From assembly GCA_964030475.1 (NCBI GenBank), contig CAXIPT010000003.1:10307953-10371952 (forward strand): a stretch of DNA of 64,000 nt, in the 5' to 3' direction. This DNA comes from Tethya wilhelma. Lineage: Eukaryota > Porifera > Demospongiae > Tethyida > Tethyidae. The translations under genes were made by a program, and so were the position numbers. Positions 1-11,241 of the stretch are shown here, piece after piece. How positions within the stretch are numbered: position 1 is the first letter of the stretch; every line of letters begins with the position of its first letter. The notes below the pieces were generated by a model, which saw only the letters and a program-made list of their open reading frames with translations, was not told the origin of the DNA and did not search any database.

Positions 1-289
1 AAACATAAGAGGATAGGTTTCTTTGGCAGTAAAAGTGCTAGTTAAACTTTTTACAAACATTGACCACAAATGACAGCTGCTTGGACGTTTATACTATCAA
101 TCCGTGTATTGTGTTACACAATCAAGGATTGCTGTGTGCCCAGGCTGATTCTACACCCATTAGTGCATGCCTCTAAGCACAGACAATGCCTTTGTCACTC
201 TGGTGTATATATATATATAAGTTTCCATCAGTCATTTGTCAAAGCATTTTTTTAAATTATTCAACACTGTTTCATTAATTTTTATTCAG

Positions 290-2740
290 ATCTACACAGA
301 GTACATCAGTAAGTTTGACAAGGTGCTGAAGCTCCTGGAGGAGCAGACCAAGAAGAACCCTCTCTTTGCTGAAGTGCTGCACGAGTTTGAGGCCCAACCC
401 AAGTGTGCCAGTATCCCTCTGGCTGGCTACATGCTGGACATCGTACAGAGAATCACACGCTACAAGTTACTCCTAGGAGGTAGGGAACCCCCTCTGTGTG
501 TGTCATGGTTACTGCAGTACCAGAATTTATGATTGTACATTCCATACTGCAGTACCTGCATGGCTGTGTGTGTTATTGTCTTGAATGTTTTGTAAAACGA
601 ATGCAAGTCTGTTTGTATTTGTGTGTTTGTTTACTCACTCTGTTGCTGTGTTGTTTTTCACTTTCAGACTACATCAAACACTTGCCAGAAGATTCTGTGG
701 ACAGATCGTCCAGTGAAAGTAAGTCAGCGTAGAAATGTTGTTTGCTACTATTGAATCCTGCCATGTTTTACTAGAAGTACTGTATGTACTGTATGTACTG
801 TATGTTGCCTTCATTGATGCTCTGTTATGTTTTAGTCAGTTTAATGTTTATTTTGGTTGTGTTTCTCCTCACCAACAGAGGCACACGAAATCATCTCTTC
901 TGTTGCAACTCACGTCAATGAAACCATTCGACAAATGGTCAGTCAATCCTCCGTTGCATATGCAACTCATTCCCATCCACGTACTGTAATAGTATTATGT
1001 ACTGTGACCCCAACCCTTTAGTCCTACATGAGTGCTTCTCTTGCTCTATGTATGTGAGAAGTTAGAAAAAACTTAGTATCTACATGCACAAAGTTGTTCA
1101 AAGCCTTTTGATTTTTTTTTAGTTTGTTTATCCTTTTAAAAGCCATGTAGATTTAGTGATATACATGTGCATGTGGTGGTAGACTGAAGCATGTACACCA
1201 GCTGTTCACTCTTTCACATCTGTGCACCCTCCGCACTACTAGTTTTTCTGACCTGTTCTTTTGTTGTGATCAGTTCCACTACTAGCTAGACTAGCCTCAT
1301 TCCCAAGCCTTCTGTGTGCTGCTATTAATGATTTATTACATTGACAATCTTTACCATTTCTTGATTTTTCCCTCCAGGATAACTTTAGGAAGGTTTGTGA
1401 GGTGCGCAAGAAGCTCATTGGTGACACAGGTGACACCCTCATCACACCCTACAGGGTAAACATGGAGTTGTTTGTTTGTTTGTATATTTGTTCGCCTATG
1501 TTGTAGTTTAATACACAATTTGTTTGTGTTTGTAGAAATTGTTGAAGGAAGGTGAACTCCTCAAATTCTCAAGGAAAGAGAAGCAGCCAAGAATGTTCTT
1601 TTTGGTGAGCATCAGATAGTAGAAAAGTTTTTAGGAAAAAATGAAAAGAAAAAAAAAATCGACCCTGCCAGGATTCGAACCTGGAATCCCCTGATCCGTA
1701 GTCAGATGCCTTATCCGTTGGGCCACAGGGCCAGTTGAGTGTTGTGAAGATAAAAACTTGAATCCATCACATAAACTGTTATGATACACAAGCACTGTTA
1801 TGATACACACAAACAAACAGTTCACAGATATTCTGATCTATGCGTCGTCCATCCCACCCGCCAACAGCACCTATAAGGTCATCAAGAGGATCCCCCTCGA
1901 GGGAATGAGGGTGGAGCTACTGGACGACCCCGAGATGAGATATGGCTTCCAAATCATCAGCACATGCAAATCATTTCGATTGGAAGCAAGGTATCTACAT
2001 AACTGATTGTATTTTTTTATCAATATCAAACAGTGTGCACTATAAGGAAGGACCTAGTCTATCGAGCTAGACCCTCCTCCTTCGTCACGTTGCACACGCC
2101 GAGAGAGAGGGTCTAGCAAAGGTGACGTTTAATGAGATTTCAATTGACCAATCAGATTCAACTACCCAGATTCTGGGTAGTAATTTACGTGTGGGCGGTA
2201 GTTTGCATGCGTGGAAATAACCGCGTGTTCTATCACTCAAATAACGCTAGTTATCGATGATTTCTGGAGCTTTTGTACTCAAAAAGGGCTTGAGAACAGT
2301 TTTAGATGTAAGCTAAGCCATTTAACTTTGCAACAAAAGTACAAAGAGACTGAACAGCGCGTGTGGAACAGCCTCTACCTGACTTCCTGCCAGTCTATCA
2401 ACTTCTACTCCGTCCATAATGGACTTGTGACTATCAAAGGCCCTTTTCTGGTACTAGCGAGTGCTTTTCAGGCTGAAAGTCTATCTCGTTGTCCTGTTTG
2501 CGGTCTTTCTTTAAAATAATGCGCACTGTTAACGCACATTTAATTCCGCGTTTTTGTTAATTGCGCTTTGAACGTGACCTTTGCTAGACCCTCTCTCTCG
2601 GCGCGTGCAACGTGACGAAGGAGGAGGGTCTAGCTTGATAGACTAGGAAGGACCCTGTGGCATATATATAACTTGGTGTAATTTTTTATCAATATCAGCT
2701 TGTGTGCATCATAAGGACCCTGTATAGATATATATTGTTT

Positions 2741-2771
<31 letters not shown>

Positions 2772-4901
2772 TATTCCCCCTCTTGTTTCTATAGCAACGG
2801 TGAGGAGAGACACCAATGGTTAACGGTGAGTAAGAATGATGTGTGTCATACTTATTGCACTGTGAGTAGTTTACTTGTATTGTGTTCTTTCTCTTTCTTA
2901 TATAGGCATTTCAAGTGGCCATCAAGGAACATTCAGAAAGAGCGGAGGGAAAACAAAAGATGCATCTAAAAAATGTTGCGGTGAGTGTTGTAAATCTCTC
3001 TTATGATAATGCATGGTGGTGGCTAATAGTCCACTGTAATTGTGTTATGGGCTAAGAAGTTTGTGGGTCGTCCTGTGGTGTAGCACTTAGCTGTAGGCAG
3101 GAAAAAATTAACAATTTGAAAATGTTATGTACAAGAGTGTGGTGGTCCTGTGGTGTAACGGTTAGCACTTGAGACTCTGAATCTCACGATCCGAGTTCAA
3201 ATCTCGGCAGGACCTTAGAGGGTTTTTTTTTTTTTTCCGGTTTGTTTTCCTTCTTTATTTATTTCTTTATTTATTTCTTTATTATTTTTTTTTTTTTTGA
3301 AAAAAAAATGGTTCTCACTAAACAAAACATGAAAATCAATGTTAAAATTGAACACATAATAATGATTGTGTATTGTATTGTGACTATCTTCAGGGTACTG
3401 ACATGACAGACTCCACTGTTCTTGGCCAGCTGGCCCCACCATGGTTACCAGATAGTGCAGTGAGCATGTGCCAGCTGTGCAGTGTCAATTTCACAGTCAC
3501 TAGGAGACGACATCATTGCAGAGCATGTGGAATGGTAAGGAATAATTATATATTCTGTTCAGCATCCTTAGAATTGAGCTTGAATTTCACGTGATTGTAT
3601 TGGTGTTTTCTTAAGAAGTGGTTTGTTTGTTTCAAGTGAAAGAGCTGATATTAATTTTCAAATTCACTCCTAAGGTTTATTTTTATACTGTAGTGTGCTC
3701 TTTCAGCATCCTTAGAATTGAGCTTGAATTTCATAGACTCTCTTATCTTACATTATCTTCATGATGGCACTTCTATTTATGAAAGCGCTGATTTCAATCT
3801 TCCTTCTGTTTCTGTTTCCCTCAGATCTTCTGTGCTGACTGCTCAGGCTATCTGGCTCCACTGCACTACAAGAACAACAAGCTGGGGAGAGTGTGTCAGA
3901 CTTGCTATGAGAAACTTGTTGATGGTGAGCTAGATTGTTGATTGTATCCCTACCATTACTGTTGTGACCAGAGTGTGTGGTGGTCCTGTGGTGTAACGGT
4001 TAGCACTTGAGACTCTGAATCTCACGATCCGAGTTCAAATCTCGGTGGGACCTTGACCATCTTTTTTTTTTGGCCTCTTACATTTTTTTGCTTGAAAATT
4101 TTTGTATTCACTTTATTAGATGATGAACAAGACAAGAGTAGTCTAAGACGTCCAACAAGGTCCCACAAAGGTCGAAAGGTTAGCATGCCTTCTGTGCTGC
4201 AAGAAATGAGAGCGAGGGATCAGAATGCTCAGGTCAGTGGCTACCTGCTGTCCCACCCGTCAAAGACAAGACGCTGGAAGAAACGATGGTACATCGTCTA
4301 CAACCTGGTCATGTACGAGTTTGAGAGACACGAGGTACAGTGTGTGAATGGACAGACTGGTTGGATAAGATAATTGTTGATTTTTTAACTTCATGTGTTT
4401 GCTTGTTTGTTTGTTTGTTTGTTTGTAGGATGTGGCAGCCAAAAGAAGCATCACATTACCAAGTTATAAAGTCATCAGTCCTGCTCCTGTGAGTGCTAGA
4501 CTGGTACACCAACTAGTTAGCCTCGTAAACCAGGCCCTTCTCACTTTATTGTTTTCCTGCGTGCAGTAAGCAAGGCCTGGTTTTGAGGCTACCAACTAGT
4601 AGCTCATTTGTGCCAAAAGTATGATGTACATGAATAAATACATGACCATGCAGGATCAAGATGATAGCCTGGTGTTTGTTCTCATTCATCCTGGCACTGG
4701 CAAAGAATACTTCAAAGTTGACAACGAAGAGCAATTAGAAAGGTGATTTAATAGTTAAACTCTTGTCCTTTGAGAGAATAGATTTTAATGTCTCTGAACT
4801 TTATGCGTATGAATAGAGGTGATTGTGTAGTCACGTGCTGTATATGTATTGTGTATGTGTTTGCAAATAATCCTGGTATCACCACTTAATTGTACACACA
4901 N

Positions 4902-4972
<71 letters not shown>

Positions 4973-5183
4973 TGTCTATGATATGCACATTGATAATGCT
5001 ATTCTTTATTCCAGGTGGGTTGAGGTGCTTCAGAAAGCTGTTCTAGGTGAGATTGATGAAGAGGAAGATTCAGTAACTCTGACCAAGTCAGTAGAGTCTC
5101 CCTTACATGAACACCCTCTAGAGTCTCCCTCCAGTCCCCTCTCCCCTGACCAGCCAGAGGAGGAGGAGGAGGAGTCATCGTAG
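290..5183 (+). CDS. FGD-type Rho guanine nucleotide exchange factor, 5'-truncated by window edge
   Basis: Predicted Cdc42/Rho exchange factor that couples actin remodelling to phosphoinositide membranes. Fourteen exons can be joined: 290-479, 668-718, 879-937, 1378-1455, 1536-1604, 1821-1990, 2795-2825, 2906-2980, 3394-3534, 3825-3924, 4120-4334, 4429-4488, 4654-4742, 5015-5183 (1497 bp, in frame, 498 residues plus stop). The first two exons are the C-terminal half of a DH domain (RITRYKLLLGDYIKHLP). A PH domain follows, then a FYVE finger split over 3394-3924 with the basic RRRHHCRACG motif and paired cysteines, then a second PH domain (KTRRWKKRWYIVYN) and an acidic tail ending in EEEEEESS. 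The order DH-PH-FYVE-PH is that of the FGD1-FGD6 family. The start and the first half of DH lie left of the window. Introns carry three tRNA genes, one MITE, a foldback element and microsatellites. Confidence 0.9.
1660..1732 (-). tRNA. tRNA-Arg (anticodon ACG)
   Basis: 73 nt cloverleaf in an FGD intron, antisense to the host gene. The acceptor stem GGCCCTG pairs with CAGGGTC (one G-U). The anticodon loop is CTACGGA, giving ACG. The T loop is TTCGAAT with stem CCAGG/CCTGG, and the D stem is intact. It is followed on the minus strand by a T-run suitable as a Pol III terminator. Nearly identical copies lie at 49344 and 49879. Confidence 0.95.
2054..2646. mobile_element. 593 bp MITE with long terminal inverted repeats and 7 bp target duplication
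   Basis: The ends are inverted repeats of about 75 bp (CTAGTCTATCGAGCTAGACC at the left end and its near-exact complement at the right), with only a few mismatches. GAAGGAC flanks both sides (2047-2053 and 2647-2653). The interior has no credible transposase; one 102-codon open frame at 2211-2519 resembles nothing known to me. It lies in an FGD intron, inside one unit of a short tandem duplication whose second unit (about 2680-2730) lacks the insertion. Confidence 0.8.
2739..2762. repeat. (GT)n microsatellite
   Basis: Short GT dinucleotide run in the FGD intron, about 30 bp upstream of the acceptor at 2794. Confidence 0.8.
3066..3101 (+). pseudogene. Possible tRNA-Gln fragment
   Basis: TCCTGTGGTGTA followed by GCACTTAG and a terminal GGCAGGA resembles the 5' half and 3' end of the tRNA-Gln gene 75 bp downstream, with the D loop and anticodon region lost. 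It may be a deleted copy from local tandem duplication; the match is short, so this is tentative. Confidence 0.35.
3144..3215 (+). tRNA. tRNA-Gln (anticodon CTG)
   Basis: 72 nt cloverleaf. The acceptor GGTCCTG pairs fully with CAGGACC. The D arm contains TGGTGTAACGGTTAGCAC, the anticodon loop is CTCTGAA (CTG), and the T loop is TTCAAAT with CCGAG/CTCGG. A long T-run at 3223-3236 is the likely Pol III terminator. It lies in an FGD intron, same strand as the gene. Confidence 0.95.
3982..4053 (+). tRNA. tRNA-Gln (anticodon CTG), second copy
   Basis: Same as the copy at 3144 except at the 3' acceptor strand, which reads TGGGACC and so pairs with GGTCCTG through two G-U wobbles. The upstream flank (AGAGTGTG..GGTGGTCC) is also shared, pointing to a local duplication that included flanking DNA. 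A T-run follows at 4062-4071. Confidence 0.93.
4518..4590. mobile_element. Short foldback element with 10 bp target duplication
   Basis: 73 bp segment whose ends pair: TAGCCTCGTAAACCAGGCC against GGCCTGGTTTTGAGGCT. ACCAACTAGT occurs directly on both sides (4508-4517 and 4591-4600). It lies in an FGD intron. Related foldbacks with CCTCG ends are at 12670-12731 and 27548-27614. Confidence 0.65.
4893..4970. repeat. (CA)n microsatellite with one N
   Basis: Long CA tract in the last FGD intron with an ambiguous base at 4901, probably a read-length or assembly break in the repeat. Confidence 0.95.
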
Positions 5184-5474
5184 CTGCAACTTGTTTTCAA
5201 TTTGTTTGTTTGTGTTGGTGTTCTTTTTTGTTGTTGATTTTATGTGCTATTGTCTGATCATATAATTATTATACACATGTACATGTATGCTTGATTCTAA
5301 GTGGTTGAGACAACTATAAACATAATTTGCATTATTGTTGATTTAAGTTTGAGTTGCATTTGTCTTCAAGGACACAGTTCAGACGACATTAATTTTACAC
5401 AAATTGTACAAGCATGTATTGATATGTGTGTATCTTTGTTGACCCTTTACCAAGCTTCCTATAATTATAGCAGC

Positions 5475-6494
5475 ATGGCCAGTTGCAAGTTGAGGGCAGG
5501 CATTCCTCCTGCCAAATCTCACCAACTGCTCACAGACATCAAGTGTGTTTTCCTTGGCATCAAACCTGCCTTCCTTGTGGACTACATCAAACCAGATGCT
5601 GAGAAACTACAGCTGTTCATTGAAGATTTCCTCCATCAAGCCATCCTCCTTCCACCAGAAACAATTCCCCATATCAACCCTCTTTGTATCCTCACTATCA
5701 ATGGAGATGTACTGTTAGTGAATGTGTCGATGTTAATGGAACACTTACAATGTAATGGTGCACATCAGGTTGCCCAAAAAAGTGCACAAGAGTCAATGAG
5801 GTTAACGATAAATCGTGTTTATGTGAATGTAACTAAAGGGTTAGAACAACCAGAGTTGGTATCAGACAACAGTGATCTGTTCACAAAGATAGAAACTCAA
5901 CTATCAGATTGGTTTGGCAAGTTACAATCCTTTATCGAAACAAACCATCACCTACACTCTCAATCACAGCAGCTACAAGAACCCTCCATCACATTCTCAT
6001 CTAAATCAGATATTTCAAGTGAACCTTCATTTCCAAAAGTCCCAATCATCTCTTGTGATTGGACCACGACTGTCAACAGTGATGGCTGTGAGTTGAATGT
6101 GTGCACACTCTTTGGGAGGTTGTTAGGCTACCCTGTGGTCTACTGGTTTGACCCTCAGCTGGGATACTCCCTGGACATGGTGGAGTTGGTGTGCTATCAA
6201 GTCTCAGTCTGTGAAGAAGGAAACAAATGCTCTAAATCAACTCTTAGACAGGTGTGTCAATTTATCTACATTCCCAATCATTCTTTATGTACATTAGAAT
6301 TATGTGAGAGCACAAATTGCACACATCTACAGGAGGAGCATTGCCTCTACTCCTTCACAGTCCCAACTTGTCTCCTTCCAAAGATACAACACTCAGTAGA
6401 GAAGTGGTTTCATTTAATTAAAACAGCTAGCCATTCAATTGGTATAATGTTATTGAATTCAAAGCATATGTGCCTGCCATCTGTTATGTTATAG
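5475..6494 (+). CDS. Uncharacterised protein resembling C1orf74 (UPF0739/DUF4504)
   Basis: Single-exon frame. I chose the Met at 5475 (MASCKL) because the upstream part of the open frame is compositionally intron-like; the frame itself stays open from 5301. That gives about 339 residues. GIKPAFLVDYI near the N-terminus and LLGYPVVYWFD in the middle recall the conserved KPAxLLDY and GYPVVYxF blocks of the C1orf74 family as I remember it; that family has no known function and is also found in plants. No signal peptide or membrane segment is evident. It is downstream of FGD on the same strand. The recognition is from memory of short blocks, so family membership is moderately sure and function unknown. 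Confidence 0.6.
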   Translation: MASCKLRAGIPPAKSHQLLTDIKCVFLGIKPAFLVDYIKPDAEKLQLFIEDFLHQAILLPPETIPHINPLCILTINGDVLLVNVSMLMEHLQCNGAHQVAQKSAQESMRLTINRVYVNVTKGLEQPELVSDNSDLFTKIETQLSDWFGKLQSFIETNHHLHSQSQQLQEPSITFSSKSDISSEPSFPKVPIISCDWTTTVNSDGCELNVCTLFGRLLGYPVVYWFDPQLGYSLDMVELVCYQVSVCEEGNKCSKSTLRQVCQFIYIPNHSLCTLELCESTNCTHLQEEHCLYSFTVPTCLLPKIQHSVEKWFHLIKTASHSIGIMLLNSKHMCLPSVML

Positions 6495-6802
6495 CACAAA
6501 ATGGTATGCACTGGCAAATAAATTAATAAATTAACAATGCAATGAATTAACACAAAATTAATATTAAAGACAGTTTACCAGAAACAATGTCTGGAATTGT
6601 GTGGATATGGTATGTATATTGTGTAGTCCTATCTCAGAACAAGGCCCAGAGACATGCAAGCATTGACTAAATAGCTCTGTGAAGCTATATGCCTCTAGTC
6701 CTCTCAATTATTTCACAGGTGATACAAGCCACGCCCCCTTTCAATCTGTTAACAAGCTACGCCCACTCAATAATGAGTTCCAATCAGCTGCTGTAGAGTC
6801 AC
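6495..6802. other. Intergenic region before kinase-kelch gene
   Basis: AT-rich spacer with no open frame or repeat that I can support; it presumably holds the 3' end of the upstream gene and the promoter of the kinase-kelch gene. Confidence 0.5.
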
Positions 6803-9459
6803 ATGATGGCTACTGCTACTAGAGTGACTGCTCCCGAGTTGGAGGAATTCGTTGTTCAAGAAGTCCATTTGACCGGCATTAATCTTGGCACTGGAGCCTA
6901 TGGAGCTGTTGAAGAGGCCACAATACCAGGTGCTACTATTGCAGCCAAGAAACTGCATCCAGAGCTGGTCAACCTGGGCTCTCCTGAGCAGGTAGCTTTA
7001 ACTAGCTTAAGTTGGGTGCTTTGTAGATAGTTTGCAGTCTCTGTGGACCATTTGTATGAATATGAGTGACTGTTTATTCTTTTTATTTTATGTATCTAGG
7101 TTCGCAAATGGATCTCTGATTTCGTTGAGGAGTGTAAGCTGATGAGTCAGCTCCGTCACCCTCATGTGGTCCAGTTTATGGGAATTTGTTATTTCCCTGA
7201 ATCTCGTCTGCCAGTACTCTTGATGGAGAAGCTCCTAACCAGCCTCGACAACCTCCTAGAGACCACACCCAGCATCCCTCTTGATGTCAAAGTGTACCTT
7301 CTCACAGGTAGTGGTCGAGGGATGGTCTATCTTCACAGCCGAGACCCACCTGTGATCCATCGAGATCTTACCGCACGAAACATTCTAATTGATTCTGGGC
7401 TCACTGCAAAGATTGCTGATCTAGGTGTAGCTAGGATGGTGAACATCCAGCCGGGCCAGCGAGCTGCCACGATGACTCAAGGTCCTGGTAACAACCTCTA
7501 CATGCCACCAGAGGCAGTACCAGGTGAAGAAGCCACGCGATACAACACATCCATAGACGTCTTCTCCTTTGGCGTGGTATCTCTTTTCACACTCACACAA
7601 ACCTTCCCCAAGGATCTCAAAGGTGCCACGTACATTGATCCTACGACTCGTAGGCTAGTTGCTAGATCTGAAATAGAACGTCGTGAAGATTACATTGAGT
7701 CAATGACAGCCAACTTTGGTGACAACCACTCCCTGGTGAAGATGACTCTGGACTGCCTTGACAATGATCCTCAGTTACGACCATCAGCTGAGGAGGTAGT
7801 GACACAACTGGAAGAGGTAGGGAGCACAATCCCCCAAAACTGTACCGAGACAAAGCTGGAGTTGATTCAGCAAATCACAAGACACCAAGAAGAGCTCCAG
7901 CAAGTGCGAGCTGAGGTTCAAGAAGAAGTGCAGCGGGAGAATCAGAGACAGCTGACCGAGCAGCGAGCACAGATCCAACAGCTTCGGACAACCAATGACC
8001 AGCTTCAGACGACCAACACCCAGCTTCAGACAACCAATACCCAGCTTCAAGAAACCAACAGGCAACAAGTAGCTCGTATTGACAGTCTCCAAGCAGCTAA
8101 TCCTGACCTTCAAGCAGCCAAAGATCGCCTCCAAGCTGAGAAACAAGAGTTGGAGGGAACAGCCCAACAACCAAAGAAAGCTGAAAAAAAGTCATTCTTT
8201 AAGCTGAAGGTACATCAGCTAGCATGTCTACATGTACTGTACATGCACATGTTACTACATTAGGGTTGATACACTAGTTAATGTCCACCAATAAACATAC
8301 ACATAGCCTACCTAGCTTGCAATGCTTGCACACTTACAAAATTATTTTCTCTCCCTATAGACTGCCTCTCGAGGTACAAAATCTGAAAACACACCCAGCT
8401 CACCAAATCCACATACTAAGGTATGTCACTATGTCAATGTTGTCCGTCCAAGTAGCATTATTCCTGATCACCACCAAGTTGTCTGATTTTGTAACACTGA
8501 TAATTATTGTTATAATTATAATTATGATAATTTTTTGTTCTCTTCTTCTTTGCATGTAGCCTCCATCAAAACCAAAGTCCATCACTTTTGACTGGCGGAG
8601 GTGTAAAGCCAGACCACACCGTGTGTATGGTCAACTTGTTCCTTTCAATGGGAAGCTGTACATCGCAGGAAAGCTCTCAGACGATCGTGATAGTGGCATC
8701 ACTGTACTCCAGTACACGCCAGATAGTGACCATTGGGAGGGGCTACCAGAACCACCTGTGCACAGCTTCACTATAGCAACATTGCAGGGTCAGCTATTGT
8801 TGGTAGGGGGTGAGGACAAGTCTACTAAGAAGAAAACCAACTCTATCCTCACATTCAATGAACACTCTGGACAATGGTTCCAGTCATATCCTACTATGCC
8901 AACAGCACTGACCACCCCAGCTGTCATTGGGTATCAGGACCACCTGATTGTTGGTGGTGGATGCAACCTAGATGGCAAAGAAGTAGTTGATGTAAACATT
9001 CTGGACACCTCCACTAACACATGGATTGTAACTGAGCCGTTTCCAGAAAAGCTCACCGGTTACTACAAAACCCCATACCACACTCTGCTAGTTGAGGACA
9101 TGGTGTATGTAGGCAGTAATATGAGTACACGAAGAGCTCATGTCCCTACCCTAATATCACAAGGTGGGTCTGGTGCGTATGTGTGGCAGTCACTGGGGTA
9201 CCGGATATTTCCAGTAGATAGTTCCGTCAACCCTACTGTCTTTGGTAACACCCTCTTGTCTGTTGGTGGCTGCGATTTTAAGCTATCCGCTCCCGTGTCC
9301 AGCATCTATATGAATGTCAATGGGTGGAAAAGAGTTGGTTACCTTCCTGAGCCAATGGGGAAATGCCATTGTGCTGTCCTCTCTGGAGAACTGATTGTAC
9401 TGGATGGAGATTTATATTCGAATCTTGTTTATGTTGCTAAACTGAGTGCTACATACTAA
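6803..9459 (+). CDS. Tyrosine-kinase-like protein kinase fused to coiled coil and kelch repeats
   Basis: Four exons, 6803-6991, 7100-8209, 8361-8420 and 8560-9459, all phase 0, give 752 residues. Residues 1-290 are a protein kinase: glycine loop GTGAYG (29-34), AAKK lysines (49-50), HRDLTARN (150-157), DLG in place of DFG (170-172) and MPPEAV in place of the APE motif. Residues about 300-430 are a Gln-rich coiled coil with repeated heptads of the type TTNTQLQ. Residues about 455-752 are a kelch-type beta-propeller with repeated units such as LLLVGGED, LIVGGGC and LLSVGGC, each followed by a W. HRDLTARN is closer to tyrosine kinases than to most Ser/Thr kinases, and the catalytic residues are present, so it should be active. 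There is no signal peptide or transmembrane segment, so it is predicted cytoplasmic. The start could be 6803 or 6806. Substrate unknown. Confidence 0.85.
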
Positions 9460-9756
9460 AATCACTTATAAGTCATTCTTCTTTTATTTGATTTTGTGAC
9501 AATTAATCACAGTATTGTTTTTGTTTGGGATTCTGGCTACTCTAGGAGTCTATTACTGAACACCTGCAATTTCTATTTTAAGTATTCCAATCAATATTCA
9601 AAAAAAAACCAAAAAACAACTACATGTGTACAATTAGCTAATTAAGGGTTGAGTAAATACTGCATGCATTCCATGTGCCAACAGTTACAATGTGACTTGT
9701 GCATGATGGGCTGGGCTAGTCACAGTGGACTAGAGGGGATTGGTGGAGTTTGAATG
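9460..9756. other. Spacer between kinase-kelch gene and LINE fragment
   Basis: AT-rich region containing an A-rich run at 9600-9616; no gene seen. Confidence 0.4.
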
Positions 9757-10730
9757 TTAATAGTTGGAATGGAGCGATTCCAAATTGTTCGGATCATTTG
9801 AGGGAGTTGAACTAATGGCTGAAATTGATGGGTGAGATTTAGTTGGAATGAATTGGAGTTCAGATTCGACATAGGCAACACAACCGTGGATTGCATTGCT
9901 GACGTAGAGTGACTTGCCTCTAATTTTGATATCTTTGCTTTGTTTCCCTGATGTGATGAGAGAACGTCGTTCTTTGAGAAGTAGAGATTCGATTTCTTGT
10001 TCTTGTTTTGACATATCAGGTTTTATTGAAATGCCCTTAGCTAGTTTTGGTCTGTTGGCTAGTATAGCACTTGCCTCACAAGAGCTATTTAGTTTCACAA
10101 GGATGGGTCGCTTACGAGACTCATCATATTTACTGAGCCTGATGCAGTCACGGACTGAGTGACATGAGATGAGTTCATCGAGAGAGCCAATAGTGGTATT
10201 GACAAGGTCAAAATCGTGGGACTGTCGTACATGTTTCCTAGTCCCCTTATTACACTCTTCTAGACCATAGATAACTACATTGAATTTGCATTCATTGGTA
10301 GGTGCTGAGAAAACTGAGTGCGACCACTTCTCAGTGGCAGTTGACTGAGAGGGTTTGAAAGACTGAGTGGGGAGGTTAGAGTTCACAATGTTTGGTGTTA
10401 TGGTTTCAGCAGAGGGACTTGTGGCATTGGAACTTTGAGCCGTAGCTTCTGAGAGCATAGTCTTAAGTACAGAGACTTCATTCCTCAATTCGGCTAGCTC
10501 TTTTGTTTGTTCCTGTATTTTACAGTTAGCACATAGAAATGGCTTACTAGAATTGATCAGGAGCTGGAAGGTGGCTTGAGATAGGCCTGTACACCTTCTG
10601 TGAAGCCAGGCATCACAGATCCCTTTGCAGTAGATAGAGTCTGGGCCAGCTTTCATCCCAGAATGGTCCACTATTGTCTCCTGGCATATTGAGCACATAC
10701 AGGAGTTGTTTGATTTCCTTTCATGATACC
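9757..10730 (-). mobile_element. LINE ORF1 with PHD-type zinc finger (5' part of a non-LTR retrotransposon)
   Basis: An uninterrupted frame on the minus strand reads a PHD-like finger with the cysteine/histidine pattern CSIC..CKGICDAWLHRRC..CANC, then a short coiled coil (KELAELRNEVSVLKTM), then the KFNVVIYGLEE block and a basic domain typical of ORF1 proteins of CR1/L2-like LINEs, where ORF1 binds RNA as a chaperone. No EN or RT frame follows it in the window. At its 5' side the frame runs without a stop into a Death-like-domain duplicate (10730-10940). Confidence 0.75.
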
Positions 10731-10940
10731 TTTGAATTACTTCTAGCGCTCCGTACTCTCCTACCCTATAAACTCCGTGGGTGATGATCTTCCAAGAGGG
10801 ACAGGGGTGGTTTTCAATAAAAAGTTCCAGGAGAGCTTTTTTGCGTTTGGAGACATTGTTAGGATAACATCTCTCCTTCTTCTTAAACTCGTAGAGTGGT
10901 ATGTTAAGCCAGGCTGGTAGCGTGCTATTGTCCCACTGAG
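10730..10940 (-). pseudogene. Partial duplicate of a Death-like-domain exon, fused in frame to LINE ORF1
   Basis: About 210 bp, more than 90% identical by eye to 11798-12007 in the neighbouring gene. It encodes LPAWLNIPLYEF..RCYPN and ENHPCPSWKII. The identity stops exactly at the N at 10941 on one side and at the LINE boundary on the other. The N suggests that part of the exon was lost in assembly, so whether this is a live exon of the same gene or a dead duplicate cannot be decided. Confidence 0.6.
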
Positions 10941-11241
10941 NCAACTTTGACAGCACAAAGTAAGTTCTTTTCATAGGTACTACATTCCTTGATACTCGTT
11001 TTCATCACAAATAAGCCTAAACAAAAACTAGAAAGCTTTGAAACCGAGAGTATAAATTCATGTACTTCAAATGTAGCCATCGTCTTGTAGAGTTCAAAGG
11101 TCATTATCCACGTGGCATTATCATGCGCATGCGCATTAGCCTTCTCCACTTAATGTAGTGCATTATAGCTGCTATACTCAAGCTGACGACTATAACCAGT
11201 CTCTAATAGTTTCCACACTGTAGTGTTGAAAAAAGTGAATG

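Noticed and set aside
2211..2519. 102-codon open frame inside the MITE
   Set aside because: No recognisable motif, and the element is non-autonomous in structure; a chance frame is the simpler reading.
4785..5046. Open frames of poly(Thr-His) or poly(Cys-Val) through CA/GT tracts, here and at other microsatellites
   Set aside because: They are translations of dinucleotide repeats in introns, with no support outside the repeat.
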